Shown here one piece after another: positions 35,514 through 45,229 of a stretch of 64,000 nt of DNA. Positions within the stretch are counted from its first letter, which is position 1, and every line of letters starts with the position of its first letter. This DNA is from Mesorhizobium sp. M8A.F.Ca.ET.218.01.1.1 (GTDB taxonomy: Bacteria; Pseudomonadota; Alphaproteobacteria; Rhizobiales; Rhizobiaceae), in the NCBI RefSeq assembly GCF_004791165.1, contig NZ_SRUZ01000003.1, forward strand, positions 372,001 through 436,000. The letters are read 5' to 3'. The notes under the pieces were generated by a model. It was not told the origin of the DNA, searched no databases, and saw only the letters and a program-made list of their open reading frames with translations. The position numbers and the translations under genes were made by a program.

Positions 35514-35920
35514 TGGCCACCAAGCGCGTACCGCCAACGCCGATCGCGGCCGATGCGACCATAGCCGACATGGTCGAAACCCTGGACAAGCCGGTCGAAT
35601 ATGTCCGGCGCGTGCTGGAAAAACTCGAACGCTGCAAGCGCGCCCATGGCGATGCCCAGGTGCGCGTCGGTGTGCGCGGCCGCGCCGAAGCCCCGAACTA
35701 CCTGATCGAATATGTCCGCGAGGACAAAAAGACCCAGGAGCGGGTGACCTACCAGGACGCCGCCTACAGCGGCAGCACGCATCGTGAGCTGGCGCCGCAT
35801 CACATCGCGGAAGCGCGGAACTGGTCGCCCGAGGAGATGAACATCACGGCGGTTTCGGCCCTGATCGGCCGCTTGCGCAATCCGCGCGCACCATCATCGC
35901 GTTTCGCCGACGAGGACTGA
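35513..35920 (+). CDS. Hypothetical protein in small-protein operon
   Basis: A 135-residue soluble protein beginning MATKRVPPTPIAADATIAD. Its sequence mixes helices and strands (VEYVRRVLEKLERC; NYLIEYVREDKKTQERVTY). It has no membrane segment or metal motif. Its start codon shares one base with the stop of the preceding gene, and its own stop is one base before the ATG of the next, so three small genes form a tight operon. Family not recognised. Confidence 0.65.
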   Translation: MATKRVPPTPIAADATIADMVETLDKPVEYVRRVLEKLERCKRAHGDAQVRVGVRGRAEAPNYLIEYVREDKKTQERVTYQDAAYSGSTHRELAPHHIAEARNWSPEEMNITAVSALIGRLRNPRAPSSRFADED

Positions 35921-35921
35921 C

Positions 35922-36089
35922 ATGGCCATAAAATTCTCCGCCAAGGACCAGCCGGCGGCGCCGGCTTCGACCGCAAAGCCGGCCAAGCCGGTTGCGGCGC
36001 CGAAGGCGGCCAAGGCCGACGAGGCAGCGACCGATCTGTTCAAGTCGCCGGTCGACGCACCGAAGGGCAAGACGGGCAAGAAGAAGTAG
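35922..36089 (+). CDS. 55-residue Lys/Ala/Pro-rich protein
   Basis: A complete small gene: ATG at 35922, one base after the stop of the preceding gene, and TAG at 36087-36089. The protein is a low-complexity tail-like sequence, MAIKFSAKDQPAAPASTAK and ending KGKTGKKK, with strong positive charge. Histone-H1-like or disordered nucleic acid-binding roles are conceivable but unproven. Translation coupling to the upstream gene argues that it is real. Confidence 0.55.
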   Translation: MAIKFSAKDQPAAPASTAKPAKPVAAPKAAKADEAATDLFKSPVDAPKGKTGKKK

Positions 36090-36093
36090 CGCC

Positions 36094-36465
36094 TTGCCTC
36101 GGGATGCCGATCGCAACCTTGCCGCTTCGGGGCCGTTTGCCGTGCTAGCCGCGAGCAGTCCGCCTTCGTCAGCTCCTGTCTTCGATTGCCAGAGCTGCGG
36201 GGCCTGCTGCTCCTATTCGGCCGAATGGCCGCGCTTTTCGACCGAGGACGATGCGCAGCTCGACCGGATCCCGGAAAAACATGTGGCCGCCGACCTGTCG
36301 GGCATGCGCTGCGACGGCGTGCGCTGTTCGGCCCTGTCCGGCGAAGTCGGCAAGTCGACCGCTTGCACCATCTATGAACTGCGACCGGATGTCTGCCGCG
36401 CCTGCATGCCTGGCGATGACGAGTGCCTGATGGCGCGCCGGGCGCTCGGATTTTCTACCTCTTAG
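36094..36465 (+). CDS. YkgJ-family cysteine cluster protein
   Basis: About 123 residues. The cysteine cluster CQSCGACCSY, then MRCDGVRCSAL and CTIYELRPDVCRACMPGDDEC, is the YkgJ/CxxCxxCC family pattern thought to bind zinc or an Fe-S cluster. The start is uncertain: TTG at 36094 (LPRDADRN) lies close behind the preceding stop, and a GTG further in (AVLAASS) is possible. It probably ends the small-protein operon. Confidence 0.75.
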   Translation: MPRDADRNLAASGPFAVLAASSPPSSAPVFDCQSCGACCSYSAEWPRFSTEDDAQLDRIPEKHVAADLSGMRCDGVRCSALSGEVGKSTACTIYELRPDVCRACMPGDDECLMARRALGFSTS

Positions 36466-36542
36466 CAGCGAATGACTGTCGCTTGTGCACGCCTGGCTTG
36501 CTGGCTAGGTTGCGTCAGGGCAGGGCGCCGGAGGAGATCATC

Positions 36543-37154
36543 GTGAGCATCGAATTTCTGTTGACGTCGCTGATCGTCGTGGCTTCGCCCGGCACCGGCG
36601 TTCTCTACACGCTGAGCGCCGGGCTTTCGCGCGGCGCCCGGGCCTCGATCATTGCCGCCTTCGGCTGCACGCTCGGCATCATTCCGCATATGGCGGCCGC
36701 CATCACCGGCCTTGCGGCGCTGCTGCACACCAGTGCTGTCGCCTTCGAGACCCTGAAATATCTCGGCGTCGCCTATCTGCTCTACATGGCCTGGAACACG
36801 CTGAAGGAGAAGGGCGGCCTGAGCGTCGAGGAAAATGTCGCGCCGCGTTCGGCCGGCAAGGTGATCGCCACCGGCATCCTCGTCAACGTGCTCAATCCGA
36901 AACTGTCGATCTTCTTCTTTGCCTTCCTGCCGCAATTCGTCAGCACCACCGAGCCCAATGCACTGTCGAAGATGCTTGAGCTCAGCTCGGTCTTCATGCT
37001 TTTGACCTTCGTGGTCTTCGTCGGCTACGGCATCTTCGCGGCCTCGATCCGCAGCCATGTCGTGTCGCGCCCGATGGTGCTGACCTGGATGCGCCGGACT
37101 TTTGCCGGCGCCTTCGTCATGCTCGGCGCCAAGCTGGCGCTGGCGGACAGGTGA
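36543..37154 (+). CDS. LysE-family exporter (GTG start)
   Basis: A 203-residue inner-membrane protein with about six helices, LysE/RhtB family: MSIEFLLTSLIVVASPGTGVLY is the family N-terminus with the conserved PG, followed by LSRGARASIIAAFGCTLG, and LVNVLNPKLSIFFFAFLPQFV in the middle. It should export an amino acid or derivative. GTG at 36543 is chosen because GGAGG lies upstream. A second LysE gene is at 60198. Confidence 0.86.
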   Translation: MSIEFLLTSLIVVASPGTGVLYTLSAGLSRGARASIIAAFGCTLGIIPHMAAAITGLAALLHTSAVAFETLKYLGVAYLLYMAWNTLKEKGGLSVEENVAPRSAGKVIATGILVNVLNPKLSIFFFAFLPQFVSTTEPNALSKMLELSSVFMLLTFVVFVGYGIFAASIRSHVVSRPMVLTWMRRTFAGAFVMLGAKLALADR

Positions 37155-37163
37155 TCGACCAGG

Positions 37164-37550
37164 CTAGCCCTTTACGTAACCCATCGCCTCGATGATGCGC
37201 CCGTCCGCGACGCGCATCAGGTTGACGCCGCGCAGCGAACTGCCGTCGGCCATCAAATAGCGCCAGCGGATCGTGGCGCGGTCGCCCGCCCCGAAAGTCT
37301 CCTCGAGGTCGAAGCGCGTGCCGGGCGCGGTGGCGATCGCCGACCACAGCTCGACGCAGGCCGCCTTGCCGGCGCGGCGTGCGCCGTCCGGCGCCGGCGT
37401 GGTGTTCTCGATCACGCAGTCCTGCGCCACCAATTCGTCGAGCGCCGAGGGGTCGTGGCGCTGGAAGACGTCATTATAGCGCCGCATGATTTCAGCCGTT
37501 TCGCCGGAGCGGTTGGCCATGGCGATGTCGATGATCAATTCCTGGGTCAC
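37164..37550 (-). CDS. SnoaL-like/NTF2-fold protein
   Basis: A 128-residue cone-shaped NTF2-fold protein. Sequence features include MRRYNDVFQRHDPSALDELVAQD at the N-terminus, DCVIENTTPAP, and IRWRYLMADGS near the C-terminus. The family contains isomerases, hydrolases and non-enzymatic ligand binders; none can be assigned. GTG at 37550 is chosen as start since GAAGGAG lies upstream. It is last of a run OsmC-SnoaL (same strand, 20 bp apart) downstream of the dehydrogenase gene, likely one operon. Confidence 0.78.
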   Translation of the reverse strand: MTQELIIDIAMANRSGETAEIMRRYNDVFQRHDPSALDELVAQDCVIENTTPAPDGARRAGKAACVELWSAIATAPGTRFDLEETFGAGDRATIRWRYLMADGSSLRGVNLMRVADGRIIEAMGYVKG

Positions 37551-37570
37551 TGGATTTTCTCCTTCCGTCC

Positions 37571-38005
37571 TTAGTGAGTTACGAGGTTCGCCTTCAGCGT
37601 GATCGCTGCGACACCGGCCAGAGCCCGCGAGACGAGGCATCCAGCCTTGGCCGACTGCGCGAGCCGCTCGAAGTCGGCTGCGGCAAGCCCGGCGACATTC
37701 GCCTCCGTCTCAAGCTCGATGCGGGTAATCGTCGGTCCGGCCGCGGTGGCGCCCAGATGCACCTTTGCGATCGTGTGGATATCGCTTGCGATATGACCTT
37801 CACGGCCAAGCACGGCGGTGAGCGCCATCGAAAAGCAGCCGGCATGGGCGGCCGCGATCAGTTCCTCCGGATTGGTGCCCGGACCGTTTTCGAAGCGGGA
37901 CGGGAACGAGTAGGCGCCCTCGAAGGCGCCACTGCCCAGCCTGAGCCGGCCGGATCCCTCCTTGAGCGTGCCGTGCCATTCGGCCGATGCGTCGCGAACT
38001 GTCAT
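37571..38005 (-). CDS. OsmC-family peroxiredoxin
   Basis: A 144-residue cytosolic thiol peroxidase that reduces organic hydroperoxides. The peroxidatic Cys is in AHAGCFSMAL and the resolving Cys in KAGCLVSRAL, matching OsmC. GPGTNPEELIAAAHAGC is the family core. GAGGAGAG precedes the ATG. It follows the dehydrogenase gene (gap 33 bp) and precedes the SnoaL gene; all are probably repressed by the divergent TetR regulator. Confidence 0.92.
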   Translation of the reverse strand: MTVRDASAEWHGTLKEGSGRLRLGSGAFEGAYSFPSRFENGPGTNPEELIAAAHAGCFSMALTAVLGREGHIASDIHTIAKVHLGATAAGPTITRIELETEANVAGLAAADFERLAQSAKAGCLVSRALAGVAAITLKANLVTH

Positions 38006-38038
38006 TGCTTTCTCTCCTCTGGTTGGTGAATAGGGGGC

Positions 38039-39052
38039 TCACGCGCCGTCGATGACGACCTTGCCGAACACGTCGCCCTGCATGAAATGCCGATACGCCT
38101 CGCGCGCTTCGGCGAATGGGAAGATCTTGTCGATGACGGGCTTCAAGCGATGCGCCGCGACGGCGGCAAGCATCGCCTCCAGGCCGCTGCGGCTGCCGAC
38201 GAAGACGCGGCCGATGGTGACAAGACTGCGCTGGTAGACGGCGGCTGGGATCTCGACCGATCTGCCCTTCTGGTCCTGGACCGTCAGCAGCACGATGCGT
38301 CCGTAGAGGGAGCTTGCGATCAGCGATTGCATAAAGGTCGCAGGCCCGCCGGTCTCGACAGTCAAATCGATGCCGCCCGTCGCCTCGCGCAGCTTCATGC
38401 CCCAATCCGGCGCCTCGGCCGTTGCGATGACGAGATCGGCGCCGAGCGCGCGCAACCTGTCGGACTTTTCGGCGCGGGAGGTGACGGCCGCCACGCGGCA
38501 GCCCATCAGCTTGGCAAACTGCAGTGCAAACAGCGCGACGCCGCCCGAGCCGATAACCAGCACCCATTGCCCGGGTTTTGGGGCGTCCGCGCCCGTCAGC
38601 GCGCTCCAGGCCGTCAGCCCCGCGCAGGTGAATGTCGCGGCTTCATGCCAGTCGAGATGCTCAGGCAGCCGCACCGCCCATTGCTCGTCGAGCACAGCGT
38701 ATTCACCGAGCATGCCGTCCAGCGTGCAGCCGAGCTGGTCGATCAGCCCGGCGTTGATGCGGCCGTCGATCCAGCGGGCGAAATAGCTGCCGGTTGCACG
38801 GTCGCCGACGGCAAAGCGGGTGACGGCATCGCCGACGGCCACCACTTCGCCGGCGCCATCGCTCAGCGGCACGATGCCGGCTCGCGGCGTCAGCGGATAG
38901 GTGCCGTTGAGGATCATCGTGTCGCGGCGATTGAGCGAGGTGGCGCGTACCCGCATCAGGATCTGACGCGGACCCGGCTGGACGACCTCGTCCTCGCGCA
39001 TCGCCAGCCTGTCGAGGCCGCCGTCCTGTCCTTCCAGCCGATAGCTTTGCAT
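38039..39052 (-). CDS. Zinc-type alcohol dehydrogenase-like oxidoreductase (MDR family)
   Basis: A 337-residue NAD(P)-dependent medium-chain dehydrogenase/reductase. The N-terminal GroES-like fold has LSDGAGEVVAVGDAV, and the cofactor domain has VLVIGSGGVALFALQFA. The catalytic zinc ligands of alcohol dehydrogenase are absent (NRRDTMILNG in place of the Cys region), so it is more likely a zinc-free quinone/enone reductase type. The substrate is unknown. It is first of the operon with OsmC and SnoaL, facing a TetR gene across tandem operators. Confidence 0.83.
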   Translation of the reverse strand: MQSYRLEGQDGGLDRLAMREDEVVQPGPRQILMRVRATSLNRRDTMILNGTYPLTPRAGIVPLSDGAGEVVAVGDAVTRFAVGDRATGSYFARWIDGRINAGLIDQLGCTLDGMLGEYAVLDEQWAVRLPEHLDWHEAATFTCAGLTAWSALTGADAPKPGQWVLVIGSGGVALFALQFAKLMGCRVAAVTSRAEKSDRLRALGADLVIATAEAPDWGMKLREATGGIDLTVETGGPATFMQSLIASSLYGRIVLLTVQDQKGRSVEIPAAVYQRSLVTIGRVFVGSRSGLEAMLAAVAAHRLKPVIDKIFPFAEAREAYRHFMQGDVFGKVVIDGA

Positions 39053-39066
39053 CGTCGCCTCTCAAA

Positions 39067-39107
39067 TATGTAGACCGATTTACATATTATGTAGACCGAT
39101 TGTCATA
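39067..39107. promoter_or_regulatory. Two tandem TetR operators
   Basis: Two copies of a 20-bp site: 39067-39086 (TATGTAGACCGATTTACATA) and 39088-39107 (same except GTCATA at the end). Outer arms TATGTA/TACATA are inverted. Their starts are 21 bp apart, two helical turns, so two dimers could bind one DNA face. They lie between the dehydrogenase (start 39052) and TetR (start 39151) genes. Confidence 0.75.
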
Positions 39108-39150
39108 TTCGGGGCAAGCCCTATAATGCGCGCTCCTGACAGAGGTTGAC

Positions 39151-39759
39151 ATGGCGACAGACACACGCACGCGGATGATCGAGGCGACGGCACTGCTTTT
39201 GCGGCGGCGCGGCTATCACGGCACTTCGCTCAACGACATTTTGACTGCCAGCGGCGCACCGCGCGGCTCGCTCTATTTCCATTTCCCGGGCGGCAAGGAC
39301 CAACTGGTCATCGAGGTGACTCGCGCCAGCGTGGCCGACGTGACCGAGCGGCTGGGCGCCCAACTGGCGACGGAAAGCGATCCGGCGGTCGCCGTCCACC
39401 ACATTTACCAGTCTGTCGCCCGCATGCTGGAGGACAACGAGTTTTCGCTCGGCTGCCCGATCGCGCCCGTCGTGCTCGATGCGCCGAACGACGTGCCCGA
39501 GCTCGAAGAGATCTGCCGCTCAGCTTTCGAGCAGTGGATCGGCCTGCTGCGGCAGGCCTTCGTCAGGGCAGGGGTGCCCGAGCGCCGCGCGCATGCTTTG
39601 GCGCTGCTGGTCGAATCGTCGCTGGAAGGCCTGATGGTGATTGCCCGCGCCACCCGCGACCGCTCGTCACTCAACGCCGTGGCCGACGAAGTGGCTGCAC
39701 TCATCGAGCAGGCCGTGCTCGCCGGCAAGGTGGCGCAGCAGGCCGAGAGCGCTGCTTAA
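39151..39759 (+). CDS. TetR-family regulator (LmrA/YxaF-like)
   Basis: A 202-residue repressor. Helix-turn-helix TSLNDILTASGAPRGSLYFHF. The C-terminal domain contains SLGCPIAPVVLDAP and ends in an Ala/Glu-rich tail, like the LmrA/YxaF group. TGACAGAGG precedes the ATG. It should control the divergent dehydrogenase-OsmC-SnoaL operon, which looks like an electrophile or hydroperoxide response. The inducer is not readable. Confidence 0.87.
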   Translation: MATDTRTRMIEATALLLRRRGYHGTSLNDILTASGAPRGSLYFHFPGGKDQLVIEVTRASVADVTERLGAQLATESDPAVAVHHIYQSVARMLEDNEFSLGCPIAPVVLDAPNDVPELEEICRSAFEQWIGLLRQAFVRAGVPERRAHALALLVESSLEGLMVIARATRDRSSLNAVADEVAALIEQAVLAGKVAQQAESAA

Positions 39760-39792
39760 GAAAGGCAGGTGCCGGCCGAGTTAACTGCCAAA

Positions 39793-39823
39793 ACGAAAAA
39801 GGGCGGCATTTCTGCCGCCCTTT
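39793..39823 (-). terminator. Rho-independent terminator of groESL
   Basis: An 11-bp perfect stem (AAAGGGCGGCA and TGCCGCCCTTT, 39798-39823) with loop TTTC. On the minus strand it is followed by TTTTT. It lies about 180 bp beyond the groL stop, past the 77-bp duplication. Confidence 0.8.
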
Positions 39824-39853
39824 CCGTATGCATAAAGCCAAGTTGGCTGGATT

Positions 39854-41663
<1,810 letters not shown>

Positions 41664-41724
41664 TTAGCTCCTGGCAGGGGCTCGGAAAGAGCCCGAAAAT
41701 TCAAGTTGAGGGTGAGGCCGATAA

Positions 41725-42021
41725 TCAGCCGATGATGCCCATGATGTCGGATTCCTTCATGATCAGAAGGTCTTCGCCATTGAGCTTGACTTCGGTGCCC
41801 GACCACTTGCCGAACAGGATGCGGTCGCCGGCCTTGACGTCCAGGGGGACCAGCTTGCCAGCTTCGTCGCGGGCGCCGGAGCCGACGGCGATGATTTCGC
41901 CTTCCTGCGGCTTTTCCTTCGCCGTATCCGGGATGATGATCCCGCCGGCGGTCTTGGATTCGGATTCGACCCGGCGAACGACCACGCGGTCATGAAGCGG
42001 GCGGAACTTCGACTTTGCCAT
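41725..42021 (-). CDS. groS: 10 kDa co-chaperonin GroES
   Basis: A 98-residue lid of GroEL. It begins [19 protein letters not shown], has the mobile loop around [21 protein letters not shown], and [14 protein letters not shown]. It is first of groESL, 64 bp before groL. The ATG at 42021 is preceded by GAGGAAGAAAA. Heat induction is expected through the CIRCE site at 42085-42111. Confidence 0.97.
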   Translation of the reverse strand: MAKSKFRPLHDRVVVRRVESESKTAGGIIIPDTAKEKPQEGEIIAVGSGARDEAGKLVPLDVKAGDRILFGKWSGTEVKLNGEDLLIMKESDIMGIIG

Positions 42022-42084
42022 TTTTTCTTCCTCGATGAGAACAGTGAGAAACAGTTCCTCCATCCGGCGAAGCCGGACATGTGG

Positions 42085-42111
42085 TTAGCACTCACCAAGG
42101 GCGAGTGCTAA
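42085..42111. promoter_or_regulatory. CIRCE operator of groESL
   Basis: TTAGCACTC, nine bases, GAGTGCTAA: an exact match to the CIRCE consensus bound by HrcA. It lies 64 bp upstream of the groS start. Confidence 0.97.
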
Positions 42112-42276
42112 CGTGGCGCTGAAATAGGCGTGTGGCCCTCGAGAGTCAAGGCGCGCGGCAAGGGGCGTCAGCGCGAAATTTTGCTCTTGCCGCATCGTCG
42201 CGAAGAATGCGGCGGTTATCGGCCGCGATCTGGCAGAATGGTGGTCAGTTCGATGGAAGCGCTGGGCATCGATTGT

Positions 42277-43338
42277 TCAATGCCCAAGGCGTAGGCCGAT
42301 CTCCTGGGTTTCTAGATCCACCAGGAGGCTGTTCCTTTCGAAAAACCGTATCCCGACGATGTTATGTTCAAGACCCGGTACAATCTCCACTTCGGGCTTG
42401 TAGGTGGTTGTAAAATTCCAATCGTCCTGACCTTCGGTTTTCACCGCAACCTTCGTGCCGGCGTCTAATGACCTATACGGTTTGGACGTGTCGGTCGGGA
42501 CCATAATGGTTGAGTTCCCTGTGTCGTATAGCGTTGGCCGACAATTGGGTTTGGAGTTCCATGAGAGGCAGGATTCAAAGGTTGGGAAATTGTAGCGCGG
42601 GTTGGCCTGTTTCCATTTCTGCATCTTGAAAGTCTTCTTTACGTCATCCGGAACGCCGATGTGCAAGGCTCGAACCTCAGGGCAATTGCCCTGCTCGTTT
42701 GTGCATGGCTTCCACGTGCTGCCGATCGGGGAGAGGTAATAACCTCTGTGCAGGACTGTCCCTACGCTTACAGCGGCCATCGGCGACCTGATCATCTGAT
42801 TTGGCCCATCGCCTCCAATGGGCGAGATGCCAAAAATGCCTTTTGGCCAGAGCGGACCGCCGACAATTTCACCTGTGTCACGTCTGACTTGCTTGTAGCG
42901 AATGAGGAACGAGACCCGCCTGTCCGTGGAAGCCGATGAGACCGGCGAACCAAAAGTCACGCGCGCTGAAGCCACATTTCCATACTCATCGTAGGTGCCA
43001 TAATGCATGACTACCTTCTTGGTGGTGACAAGTATCCCATCGAACTCCCGACTTTCTGTAATCTTAATGCCGTCCTCGGAACAGAGTTCGGCGGGGAGCG
43101 CCGATAGACACTCGATTGTCATACCACTAGACCCTGTATCCAACAAAATCGGCTGATCGATTTTCCGATTTCCTAGGGAAATAATATTCACATAAAGCAT
43201 GTGAATGTTCTGTGGATTTCCGGGGTACTCTAGTTTCGTCAATGGAATAGCCGTTGGGCCGTCGTCAGCTTCAGATGAAGCGGGCGAATAAATGAGTGCG
43301 CAAAATAGGGTCGACAGCACCGCCGCAGATATCTTCAT
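42277..43338 (-). CDS. Secreted pepsin-like aspartic protease
   Basis: A 353-residue protein with signal peptide (MKISAAVLSTLFCALIYSPASS), so exported. It has both halves of a two-domain (family A1) aspartic protease: first catalytic motif ILLDTGSSGM (D67), flap-like MHYGTYDEYG with the expected Tyr (Y113), GIFGISPIGG, second motif LYDTGNSTIMVP (D272), and a final segment IVGIRFFERNSLLVDLETQEIGL like the pepsin end. Several Cys pairs could form disulfides. GC content is visibly lower than its neighbours, suggesting transfer. The ribosome site (AAGGAA) is very close to the ATG. The assignment rests on motif order and not on a search. Confidence 0.72.
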   Translation of the reverse strand: MKISAAVLSTLFCALIYSPASSEADDGPTAIPLTKLEYPGNPQNIHMLYVNIISLGNRKIDQPILLDTGSSGMTIECLSALPAELCSEDGIKITESREFDGILVTTKKVVMHYGTYDEYGNVASARVTFGSPVSSASTDRRVSFLIRYKQVRRDTGEIVGGPLWPKGIFGISPIGGDGPNQMIRSPMAAVSVGTVLHRGYYLSPIGSTWKPCTNEQGNCPEVRALHIGVPDDVKKTFKMQKWKQANPRYNFPTFESCLSWNSKPNCRPTLYDTGNSTIMVPTDTSKPYRSLDAGTKVAVKTEGQDDWNFTTTYKPEVEIVPGLEHNIVGIRFFERNSLLVDLETQEIGLRLGH

Positions 43339-43441
43339 TTCCTTACCGTGTTTCTAATCGATAGATTTCATCGGGGCCGAACATGGAGTATTGCATGGCG
43401 TTTTGCAATTTCCGTCTCTTTCAGTGCACGCTGCTGTAGAC

Positions 43442-44236
43442 TCAAACTTTCGGCGACCGCAGCACCAGAAGCGGGCATCTCTCGGCGAGCCCGTAGCCGC
43501 CGGTTGGAGCAATGCGGACGTCGTTGAAGAATGCTTCCGCCTCGGCCACGAGCTGCGCTGGTGGTGCAAAACTGTAGATGGCCGTGGAGTTCCGGTAAAC
43601 GTCGATGGTGGCGATGACAGGCAGGTCCCAGCCCGTCCGCGCGGAAAGTTCCTGGCGGTCAGGGAAGAGTGCATCGAACCTTTCCGCGATCGTCCTGACT
43701 GGAATCGCATGGTCGGGAGCGCGGCCTGTCGCGGTCATGGCGACGCGCCATTTGAGCTCGTGGAAAGTGGAGACACCGCCAGAAAGCGCAAGCGCCTGCA
43801 CCGCTGCCGGATCGTCCGGTGTCTCGGGACCAGCGAAGAGACGCAGGCCCGCGCGGCCATCAGGGCGCAGCACGCGGGCGATTGCCGCGAACAGCGCTCG
43901 GCGCGCGGTAGAAAGCCCGAGCACCGACAGGCAGCCGTCGCCGATCACCGCATCGACGCTTGCATCGGAAACCGGCAGGTCGAGCCAGTCGCCTTTGACA
44001 GCCTTTCGCGACGCAGTGTCGCCTGGCCAGATTCCAGCGATCATGTCGGAGGATTCGTCGACGGCCATCATGGTCGCGCCGAGCCCGGCGAGCTCCGGAG
44101 TCACACCGAGCAGAACGACATGCGCCTCCGAAAGGTCGAGCTCGCGATGGTAGGTTTCCACCGCTTCGGCGGGAGGCCGCAGCGGCGGTCCGAGCAACTT
44201 CCAGTGCCCTCGAATGGCATTCCAATGATCAGTCAT
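43442..44236 (-). CDS. Class I SAM-dependent methyltransferase-like protein
   Basis: A 264-residue soluble protein. The SAM-binding region reads AHVVLLGVTPELAGLGATMMAVDES (a divergent motif I, then an acidic residue ending strand two) and DAVIGDGCLSVLGLS with RVLRPDGRAGLRLF, the motif III-like segment. The start at 44236 (MTDHWNAIRGHW) is chosen because the frame further upstream is not protein-like. It is divergent from an ATP-grasp gene (72 bp gap). Substrate unknown. The divergent motif I leaves some doubt about activity. Confidence 0.74.
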   Translation of the reverse strand: MTDHWNAIRGHWKLLGPPLRPPAEAVETYHRELDLSEAHVVLLGVTPELAGLGATMMAVDESSDMIAGIWPGDTASRKAVKGDWLDLPVSDASVDAVIGDGCLSVLGLSTARRALFAAIARVLRPDGRAGLRLFAGPETPDDPAAVQALALSGGVSTFHELKWRVAMTATGRAPDHAIPVRTIAERFDALFPDRQELSARTGWDLPVIATIDVYRNSTAIYSFAPPAQLVAEAEAFFNDVRIAPTGGYGLAERCPLLVLRSPKV

Positions 44237-44308
44237 CCCTGGCCCCAAGCCGGCATTGTATTCAAATGCATAATCGAGGACGCTAATGAAACCAAGTGCG
44301 GGGGGCGC

Positions 44309-45160
44309 ATGACACGCATCGCGGTTATTACACATGAGTTCGACAGGTTCGAACGCCGGCGCGGCCCGCTGTTGCGCCGCGACAGTCCCTACATGCTCTT
44401 TGATTTGCTGGAAGAACTGAAACGGCGCGGCCATTCCGTCCGCATACTCTCAGGAACGTCGGCGAAGCCGGAGGCCGATATAGCGGTGCTGCATGTCGAT
44501 GCGACCGTGACGCCACCCGAATATGTCGAATACGCGCGCGCTTTTCCCTTCTGCCTGAACGTCGGGGCAGCCGACATCTCCAAGCGCCGTGTCAGCGGCG
44601 CCGTGATCGGCAGGGATGACGACTGGCCAGGGCCGGTCATCGTCAAGAGCAATCTCAACAATCTGGGAATGCGTGAGCAGTCGCTTAACCGGCGATCGCG
44701 ACGTGCCGGAAAGCCGGAGCCATTTCCCGGCGTCGAGCTTATCGAGGGCTACCACGTCTGTACGTCCCTTTCGGATGTTGCGCCTGCGGTGTTCGACCGA
44801 AGGGATCTCGTCGTCGAAAAGTTCATTCCCGAGCCGGAACCGGACGGCTTTGGCGCCCGCTTCTGGACATTTTGCGGGGAGCGCGAGCGCTGCACCCGCC
44901 ATGTTTCGCCACAAAGCCTGGTCAAAGGCGACGACACGATCCGTCGTGAGCCGGTTCCGGTTCCCGAGGAGCTGCGCGCGCTGAGGCGCGAACTTGGCTT
45001 TGACTATGGCAAGTTCGACTTTGTCATGCACGAGGGCAGGGCGGTGCTGCTTGACGCCAACAAGACACCCGGCGGCGCCCGCAATCTTTCTGCCTTTCTC
45101 GCCGCCGGCAATGCCAATCTTGCCGACGGCTTCGAAGGCCTCATCCGCGAGTTCACATAA
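44309..45160 (+). CDS. ATP-grasp-fold ligase-like protein
   Basis: A 283-residue soluble protein. N-terminal sequence MTRIAVITHEFDRFERRRG fits a Rossmann-like ATP-grasp pre-domain. The C-terminal part has VEKFIPEPEPDGFGARFW and DYGKFDFVMHEGRAVLLDANKTPGG, the Asp/Asn metal-binding strand of ATP-grasp enzymes. It probably forms an amide or similar bond using ATP. It stands alone on this strand and is divergent from a methyltransferase gene; a joint peptide- or small-molecule-modifying role is inference. The frame runs far upstream, but the ATG at 44309 is the first sensible one. Confidence 0.7.
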   Translation: MTRIAVITHEFDRFERRRGPLLRRDSPYMLFDLLEELKRRGHSVRILSGTSAKPEADIAVLHVDATVTPPEYVEYARAFPFCLNVGAADISKRRVSGAVIGRDDDWPGPVIVKSNLNNLGMREQSLNRRSRRAGKPEPFPGVELIEGYHVCTSLSDVAPAVFDRRDLVVEKFIPEPEPDGFGARFWTFCGERERCTRHVSPQSLVKGDDTIRREPVPVPEELRALRRELGFDYGKFDFVMHEGRAVLLDANKTPGGARNLSAFLAAGNANLADGFEGLIREFT

Positions 45161-45229
45161 CCGGCGTCCTGACATTCATGTCGGCAGTCACCCTCTTATT
45201 CGGCGTGGCTTCACGACGATCATCAGGGC

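Noticed and set aside
42263..42286. A 7-bp hairpin at the end of the pepsin-like gene as a terminator
   Set aside because: It overlaps the stop codon, has a long loop and no T run, so it is weak evidence.
43391..44308. A longer N-terminal part for the ATP-grasp protein
   Set aside because: The extension runs antisense through the methyltransferase gene and has no domain character; the ATG at 44309 begins a plausible fold.
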